NCBI GenBank assembly: GCA_949752735.1
Contig: OX457037.1
Location: 934,001 to 998,000 of the forward strand
Length of the DNA stretch: 64,000 bases
Reading direction: 5' to 3'
Source of the DNA: Lumbricus terrestris
Lineage: Eukaryota; Annelida; Clitellata; Crassiclitellata; Lumbricidae
Below, in pieces: positions 57,501 to 64,000 of the stretch; position 1 is the stretch's first letter, and every line of letters starts with the position of its first letter. The position numbers were made by a program, and so were the translations under genes. The notes under the pieces were generated by a model. It was not told the origin of the DNA. It searched no databases and saw only the letters and a list, made by a program, of their open reading frames with translations.

Positions 57501-60500
57501 GTGGCTGAGTTGTAGAAGTTGTGGGTGGCTGAGTTGTAGAAGTTGTGAGTGGCTGAGTTGTAGTAGTTGTAGGTGGCTGAGTTGTAGTAGTTGTCGGTGG
57601 CTGAGTTGTAGTAGTTGTGAGTGGCTGAGTTGTAGTAGTTGTGAGTGGCTGAGTTGTAGTAGTTGTAGGTGGCTGAGTTGTTGTAGTTGTGAGTGGCTGA
57701 GTTGTAGTAGTTGTAGGTGGCAGAGTTGTTGTAGTTGTGGGTGGCTGAGTTGTAGTAGTTGTAGGTGGCAGAGTTGTAGTAGTTGTAGGTGGCTGAGTTG
57801 TAGTAGTTGTCGGTGGCTGAGTTGTAGTAGTTGTGGGTGGCCGAGTTGTAGTAGTTGTGGGTGGCTGAGTTGTTGTTGTGGTGGGTGGCTGAGTTGTAGT
57901 AGTTGTAGGTGGCTGAGTTGTAGTAGTTGTAGGTGGCTGAGTTGTAGTACTTGTGGGTGGCTGAGTTGTAGTAGTTGTGGGTGGCTGAGTTGTAGTGGTT
58001 GTGGGTGGCTGAGTTGTAGTAGTTGTGGGTGGCTGAGTTGTAGAAGTTGTGAGTGGCTGAGTTGTAGTAGTTGTAGGTGGCTGAGTTGTAGTAGTTGTCG
58101 GTGGCTGAGTTGTAGTAGTTGTGAGTGGCTGAGTTGTAGTAGTTGTCGGTGGCTGAGTTGTAGTAGTTGTGGGTGGCTGAGTTGTAGTAGTTGTGGGTGG
58201 CTGAGTTGTAGGTGGCTGAGTTGTGGTAGTTGTAGGTGACTGAGTTGTAGTAGTTGTAGGTGGCTGAGTTGTTGTAGTTGTGAGTGGCTGAGTTGTAGTA
58301 GTTGTAGGTGGCAGAGTTGTAGTAGTTGTGGGTGGCTGAGTTGTAGTAGTTGTAGGTGGCAGAGTTGTAGTAGTTGTAGGCGGCAGAGTTGTAGTAGTTG
58401 TCGGTGGCTGAGTTGTAGTAGTTGTGGGTGGCTGAGTTGTAGTAGTTGTGGGTGGCTGAGTTGTAGTTGTTGTGGGTGGCTGAGTTGTAGTAGATGTAGG
58501 TGGCTGAGTTGTTGTAGTTGTGAATGGCTGAGTTGTAGTAGTTGTCGGTGGCTGAGTTGTAGTAGTTGTGGGTGGCTGAGTTGTAGTAGTTGTGGGTGGC
58601 TGAGTTGTAGTTGTTGTGGGTGGCTGAGTTGTAGTAGTGGCAGGTGGCTGAGTTGTGGTAGTTGTAGGTGGCTGAGTTGTAGTAGTTGTAGGCGGCAGAG
58701 TTGTAGTTGTTGTAGGTGGCAGAGTTGTAGTAGTTGTGTGTGGCTTAGTGGTAGTTGTTGTGGGTGGCTGAGTTGTAGTAGTTGTAGGTGGCTGAGTTGT
58801 AGTAGTTGTGAAAAGCTGAGTTGTAGTTGTTGCGGGTGACTGAGTTGTAGTAGTTGTGGGTGGCTGAGTTGTAGTAGTTGTGGGTGGCTGAGTTGTAGTA
58901 GTTGTGGGTGGCTGAATTGTAGTAGTTGTCGGTGGCTGAGTTGTAGTAGTTGTGGATGGCTGAGTTGTAGTCGTTGTGGGTGGCTGAGTTGTAGTAGTTG
59001 TGGGTGGCTGAGTTGTAGTAGTTGAGGGTGGCTGAGTTGTAGTAGTTGTGGGTGGCTGAGTTGTAGTAGTTGTGGGTGGCTGATTTGTAGTTGTTGCGGG
59101 TGGCTGAGTTGTAGTAGTTGTGGGTGGCTGAGTTGTAGTAGTTGTCGGTGGCTGAGTTGTAGTAGTTGTAGGTGGCTGAGTTGTGGTAGTTGTAGGTGGC
59201 TGAGTTGTAGTAGTTGTAGGTAGCTGAGTTGTGGTAGTTGTAGGTGGCTGAGTTGTAGTAGTTGTAGGTGGCAGAGTTGTAGTAGTTGTAGGTGGCTGAG
59301 TTGTAGTAGTTGTAGGTGGCTGAGTTGTAGTAGTTGTGGGTGGCTGAGTTGTAGTAGTTGTGGGTGGCTGAGTTGTAGTTGTTGTGGGTGGCTGAGTTGT
59401 AGTAGTTGTAGGTGGCTGAGTTGTAGTAGTTGTAGGTGGCTGAGTTGTGGTAGTTGTGGGTGGCTGAGTTGTAGTAGTTGTGGGTGGCTGAGTTGTAGTA
59501 GTTGTAGGTGGCAGAGTTGTAGTAGTTGTAGGTGGCAGAGTTGTAGTAGTTGTCGGTGGCTGAGTTGTAGTAGTTGTGGGTGGCTGAGTTGTAGTAGTTG
59601 TGGGTGGCTGAATTGTAGTTGTTGTGGGTGGTTGAGTTGTAGTAGTTGTAGGTGGCTGAGTTGTAGTAGTTGTGGGTGGCTGAGTAGTAGTAGTTGTGGG
59701 TGGCTGAGTTGTAGTAGTTGTCGGTGGCTGAGTTGTAGTGGTTGTGGGTGGCTGATTTGTAGTAGTTGTGGGTGGCTGAGTTGTAGTAGTTGTGGGTGGC
59801 TGAGTTGTAGTAGTTGTGGGTGGCTGAGTTGTTGTTGTTGTGGGTGGCTGAGTTGTAGTAGTTGAAGGTGGCTGAGTTGTAGTAGTTGTAGGTGGCTGAG
59901 TTGTAGTAGTTGTGGGTGGCAGAGTTGAAGTAGTTGTCGGTGACTGAGTTCTAGTAGTTGTGGGTGGCTGAGTTGTAGTAGTTGTGGGTGGCTTAGTTGT
60001 AGTGGTTGTGGGTGGCTGAGTTGCAGTAGTTGTGGGTGGCTGAGTTGTAGAAGTTGTGAGTGGCTGAGTTGTAGTAGTTGTAGGTGGCTGAGTTGTAGTA
60101 GTTGTCGGTGGCTGAGTTGTAGTAGTTGTGGGTGACTGAGTTGTAGTAGTTGTAGGTGGCTGAGTTGTAGTAGTTGTGAGTGGCTGAGTTGTAGTAGTTG
60201 TGAATGTCTGAGTTGTAGTAGTTGTAGGTGGCTGAGTTGTGGTAGTAGTAGGTGACTGAGTTGTAGTAGTTGTAGGTGGCTGAGTTGTAGTAGTTGTGAG
60301 TGGCTGAGTTGTAGTAGTTGTGAGTGGCTGAGTTGTAGTAGTTGTAGGTGGCTGAGTTGTTGTAGATGTGAGTGGCTGAGTTGTAGTAGTTGTAGGTGGC
60401 AGAGTTGTAGTAACTGTGGGTGGCTGAGTTGTAGTAGTTGTAGGTGGCAGAGTTGTAGTTGTTGTAGGTGCCTGAGTTGTGGTAGTTGTTGGTGGCAGAG

Positions 60501-63500
60501 TTGTTGTAGTTGTGGGTGGCTGAGTTGTAGTTGTTGTGGGTGGCTGAGTTGTAGTAGTTGTAGGTGGCTGAGTTGTAGTAGTTGTAGGTGCCTGTGTTGT
60601 GGTAGTTGTAGGTGGCAGAGTTGTAGTAGTTGTAGGTGGCAGAGTTGTAGTAGTTGTCGGTGGCTGAGTGAGTTGTAGTTGTTGTGGGTGGCTGAGTTGT
60701 AGTAGTTGTAGGTGGCTGAGTTGTAGTAGTTGTGGGTAGCTGAGTTGTAGTAGTTGTGGGTGGCTGAGTTGTAGTAGTTGTAAGTGGCTGAGTTGTAGTA
60801 GTTGTGAATGGCTGAGTTGTAGTAGTTGTGGGTGGCTGAGTTGTAGTAGTTGTCGGTGGCTGAGTTGTAGTAGTTGTGGGTGGCTGAGTTGTAGTGGTTG
60901 TGGGTGGCTGAGTTGTAGTTGTTGTGGGTGGCTGAGTTGTAGTAGTTGTGGGTGGCAGAGTTGTAGTAGTTGTGGGTGGCTGAGTTGTAGTAGTTGTGGG
61001 TGACTGAGTTGTAGTAGTTGTGGGTGGCTGAGTTGTAGTAGCTGTTGTTGGCAGAGTTGTAGTAGTTATCAGTGGCTGAGTTGTAGTAGTTGTGGGTGGC
61101 TGAGTTGTAGTAGTTGTGGGTGGCTGAGTTGTAGTTGTTGTGGGTGGCTGAGTTGTAGTAGTTGTAGGTGGCTGAGTTGTAGTAGTTGTAGGTGGCTGAG
61201 TTTTGGTAGTTGTGGGTGGCTGAGTTGTAGTTGTTGTGGGTGGCTGAGTTGTAGTAGTTGTGGGTGGCAGAGTTGTAGTAGTTGTGGGTGGCTGAGTTGT
61301 AGTAGTTGTGGGTGACTGAGTTGTAGTAGTTGTGGGTGGCTGAGTTGTAGTAGCTGTTGGTGGCAGAGTTGTAGTAGTTATCAGTGGCTGAGTTGTAGTA
61401 GTTGTGGGTGGCTGAGTTGTAGTAGTTGTGGGTGGCTGAGTTGTAGTTGTTGTGGGTGGCTGAGTTGTAGTAGTTGTAGGTGGCTGAGTTGTAGTAGTTG
61501 TAGGTGGCTGAGTTTTGGTAGTTGTGGGTGGCTGAGTTGTAGTTGTTGTGGGTGGCTGAGTTGTAGTAGTTGTAGGTGGCAGAGTTGTGGTAGTTGTAGG
61601 TGACTGAGTTGTAGTAGTTGTAGGTGGCTGAGTTGTAGTAGTTGTGAGTGGCTGAGTTGTAGTAGTTGTGAGTGGCTGAGTTGTAGTAGTTGTAGGTGGC
61701 TGAGTTGTAGTAGTTGTAGGTGGCAGAGTTGTAGTAGTTGTGGGTGGCTGAGTTGTAGTAGTTGTAGGTGGCTGAGTTGTAGTAGTTGTGGGTAGCTGAG
61801 TTGTAGTAGTTGTGGGTGGCTGAGTTGTAGTAGTTGTAAGTGGCTGAGTTGTAGTAGTTGTGAATGGCTGAGTTGTAGTAGTTGTGGGTGGCTGAGTTGT
61901 AGTAGTTGTCGGTGGCTGAGTTGTAGTAGTTGTGGGTGGCTGAGTTGTAGTGGTTGTGGGTGGCTGAGTTGTAGTTGTTGTGGGTGGCTGAGTTGTAGTA
62001 GTTGTGGGTGGCAGGGTTGTAGTAGTTGTGGGTGGCTGAGTTGTAGTAGTTGTGGGTGACTGAGTTGTAGTAGTTGTGGGTGGCTGAGTTGTAGTAGCTG
62101 TTGGTGGCAGAGTTGTAGTAGTTATCAGTGGCTGAGTTGTAGTAGTTGTGGGTGGCTCAGTTGTAGTAGTTGTGGGTGGCTGAGTTGTAGTTGTTGTGGG
62201 TGGCTGAGTTGTAGTAGTTGTAGATGGCTGAGTTGTAGTAGTTGTAGGTGGCTGAGTTGTGGTAGTTGTGGGTGGCTGAGTTGTAGTTGTTGTGGGTGGC
62301 TGAGTTGTAGTAGTTGTAGGTGGCAGAGTTGTGGTAGTTGTAGGTGACTGAGTTGTAGTAGTTGTAGGTGGCTGAGTTGTAGTAGTTGTGAGTGGCTGAG
62401 TTGTAGTAGTTGTGAGTGGCTGAGTTGTAGTAGTTGTAGGTGGCTGAGTTGTAGTAGTTGTAGGTGGCAGAGTTGTAGTAGTTGTGAGTGGCTGAGTTGT
62501 AGTAGTTGTGGGTGGCAGAGTTGTAGTAGTTGTGGGTGGCTGAGTTACAGTAGTTGTGGGTGGCTGAGTTGTAGTAGTTGTGGGTAGCTGAGTTGTAGTA
62601 GTTGTGGGTGGCTTAGTGGTAGTTGTTGTGGGTGGCTGAGTTGTAGTAGTGGTAGGTGGCTGAGTTGTAGTAGTTGTGAAAAGCTGAGTTGATGTTGTTG
62701 TGGGTGGCTGAGTTGTAGTAGTTGTGGGTGGCTGAGTTGTAGTAGTTGTGGGTGGCTGAGTTGTAGTAGTTGTGGGTGGCTGAATTATAGTAGTTGTCGG
62801 TGGCTGAGTTGTAGTAGTTGTGGGTGGCTGAGTTGTAGTAGTTGTGAGTGGCTGAGTTGTAGTAGTTGTAGGTGGCAGAGTTGTAGTAGTTGTGGGTGGC
62901 TGAGTTGTAGTAGTTGTAGGTGGCAGAGTTGTAGTTGTTGTAGGTGGCAGAGTTGTAGTAGTTGTCGGTGGCTGAGTTGTAGTAGTTGTGGGTGGCTGAG
63001 TTGTAGTAGTTGTGGGTGGCTGAGTTGTAGTTGTTGTGGGTGGCTGAGTTGTAGTAGTTGTAGGTGGCTGAGTTGTTGTAGTTGTGAGTGGCTGAGTTGT
63101 AGTAGTTGTAGGTGGCAGAGTTGTAGTAGTTGTGAGTGGCTGAGTTGTAGTAGTTGTAGGTGGCAGAGTTGTAGTGGTTGTAGGTGGCAGAGTTGTAGTA
63201 GTTGTCGGAGGCTGAGTTGTAGTAGTTGTAAGTGGCTGAGTTGTTGTAGATGTGAGTGGCTGAGTTGTAGTAGTTGTAGGTGGCTGAGTTGTAGTAGTTG
63301 TGGGTGGCTGAGTTGTAGTAGTTGTGGGTGGCTGAGTTGTAGTAGTTGTGGGTGGCTGAGTTGTAGTTGTTGTGGGTGGCTGATTTGTAGTAGTCGTGGG
63401 TGGCTGAGTTGTTGTAGTTGTGGGTGGCTGAGTTGTAGTTGTTGTGGGTGGCTGAGTTGTAGTAGTTGTAGGTGGCTGAGTTGTAGTAGTTGTAGGTGCC

Positions 63501-64000
63501 TGAGTTGTGGTAGTTGTAGGTGGCTGAGTTGTAGTAGTTGTAGGTGGCAGAGTTGTAGTAGTTGTAGGTGGCAGAGTTGTAGTAGTTGTCGGTGGCTGAG
63601 TTGTAGTAGTTGTGGGTGGCTGAGTTGTAGTGGTTGTGGGTGGCTGAGTTGTAGTTGTTGTGAGTGGCTGAGTTGTAGTAGTTGTAGGTGGCTGAGTTGT
63701 AGTAGTTGTGGGTAGCTGAGTTGTAGTAGTTGTGGGTGGCTGAGTTGTAGTTGTTGTGGGTGGCTGAGTTGTAGTAGTTGTAAGTGGCTGAGTTGTAGTA
63801 GTTGTGAATGGCTGAGGTGTAGTAGTTCTGGGTGGCTGAGTTGTAGTAGTTGTCGGTGGCTGAGTTGTAGTCGTTGTGGGTGGCAGAGTTGTAGTAGTGG
63901 TAGGTGGCTGAGTTGTAGTAGTTGTGAAAAGCTGAGTTGTTGTTGTTGTGGGTGGCTGAGTTGTAGTAGTTGTGGGTGGCTGAGTTGTAGTAGTTGTGGG
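18564..64000 (-). CDS. Giant Thr/Pro/Ser mucin exon (module 2), 5' end outside window
   Basis: The exon ends at 18564 with a consensus GTATGT donor, in phase 1 like the short Thr exon; its upstream boundary lies beyond 64000. From 18564 to about 60668 one minus-strand frame has no stop, roughly 14,000 codons. A 4-base insertion at about 60669-60672 then changes the frame, and the repeat stays open to 64000 in the new frame. Three parts are visible: a unique 48-residue end (18564-18707) with the landmark STPSS, a 42-bp repeat coding TTTSSPPTTTTTPI (to about 46005), and a 24-bp repeat coding TTQPPTTT (to the edge). Composition is almost only Thr, Pro, Ser and Gln, as in secreted or surface mucins. 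The ATG at 53010 lies within the array and is unlikely to be the real start. Confidence 0.75.
18708..46005 (-). repeat. 42-bp coding minisatellite, about 650 units
   Basis: The unit codes 14 residues, TTTSSPPTTTTTPI. The last residue is the most variable (I, V, F, E, L, K or D). Minor unit types include TTTLISEATTS, TPIASTSASPTTATTP and TTTLQTTTTSPP. Almost all indels are multiples of three. The unit count is the span divided by 42. The repeat occupies an exon, so it is translated if the exon is used. Confidence 0.9.
26576..30873. repeat. Higher-order duplication of about 2.67 kb inside the 42-bp array
   Basis: Distinctive variants recur at a constant offset of 2670: landmarks at 26576, 27151, 27308 and 27441 reappear at 29246, 29821, 29978 and 30111. 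The offset becomes 2673 beyond a 3-base deletion near 28045. Related blocks recur farther right, for example landmarks at 39506, 42467 and 45131 (offsets 2961 and 2664). Confidence 0.8.
46266..47640. repeat. 792-bp higher-order duplication in the 24-bp array
   Basis: Rare variants recur exactly 792 bases apart (33 units): GAGTTGAAGTAG at 46291 and 47083, and GTAGTATTTG at 46751 and 47543. The copies diverge again just after about 46880 and 47672. Confidence 0.85.
56041..58098. repeat. 1440-bp higher-order duplication in the 24-bp array
   Basis: The block 56041-56658 is repeated at 57481-58098 (60 units) with only a handful of differences; 56341-56658 is identical to its copy. The rare GTTGTTGTGGTGGG variant marks both copies. 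Confidence 0.85.

Larger units (their letters stand above)
46006..64000 (-). repeat. 24-bp coding minisatellite, about 750 units, continuing past the window
   Basis: The unit codes TTQPPTTT, with frequent QPL, QSP, LPP, KPP and QTL variants. The spacing is so regular that identical text recurs every 120 bases over long stretches. Rare interruptions keep the frame (for example at about 53305 and 58209), except for the 4-base insertion at 60669. The unit is as long as that of the short Thr exon (24 bp) and similar in content. Confidence 0.92.

Noticed and set aside
46888..59865. Plus-strand frames rich in Cys, Ser and Trp (SCSSCGWL)
   Set aside because: Antisense reading of the 24-bp repeat in an alternative frame; short and repeatedly interrupted.
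46017..64000. CRISPR-like regular array
   Set aside because: Direct 24-bp repeats without unique spacers, in an animal exon with the reading frame kept.

Overview
This is animal nuclear DNA: exons with GT/AG splice sites separated by introns full of non-LTR retrotransposon relics and hAT-type elements. Relics of L2/CR1-like LINEs, of a second LINE family and of short hAT elements suggest an invertebrate, perhaps a marine deuterostome. That placement is a low-confidence inference; nothing seen fixes the species.

One gene (or a tandem pair) on the minus strand accounts for all the convincing coding sequence. Read right to left it is: a giant Thr/Pro/Ser exon (64000 down to 18564, entering from outside the window), Ig-like exon B' (11267-10947), Ig-like exon A' (6770-6450), a second, short Thr/Pro exon (5548-4001), Ig-like exon B (2029-1709) and Ig-like exon A (454-134). 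The sequence continues past the left edge. Every complete exon begins and ends in phase 1, so the exons can join in this order as a repeated module [Thr-rich - Ig B - Ig A]. The expected product is an extracellular, heavily O-glycosylated mucin-like protein with Ig-like domains between the mucin blocks. Neither a signal peptide, membrane anchor, promoter nor poly(A) signal lies in view.

The giant exon dominates the window. It has a 144-nt unique 3' end, about 27.3 kb of a 42-bp repeat coding a 14-residue unit (TTTSSPPTTTTTPI and variants), and about 18 kb of a 24-bp repeat coding TTQPPTTT. About 42.1 kb is free of stops in one frame; a single 4-base insertion near 60669 then shifts the frame, and the same repeat stays open to the window edge. 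The array carries higher-order duplications of hundreds of bases to about 2.7 kb, and its main sense units lack GT dinucleotides, so they offer no splice donors.

The introns hold relics: three or four copies of one LINE family's RT C-terminal region, L2/CR1-like RT pieces, an L2/CR1-like RT split by a 3.6-kb hAT-like insertion that itself contains a 1.8-kb hAT-like insertion (both with target-site duplications), a 155-bp hAT MITE with a perfect 8-bp duplication, two long palindromes and several small tandem repeats. No RNA genes or CRISPR arrays were seen.
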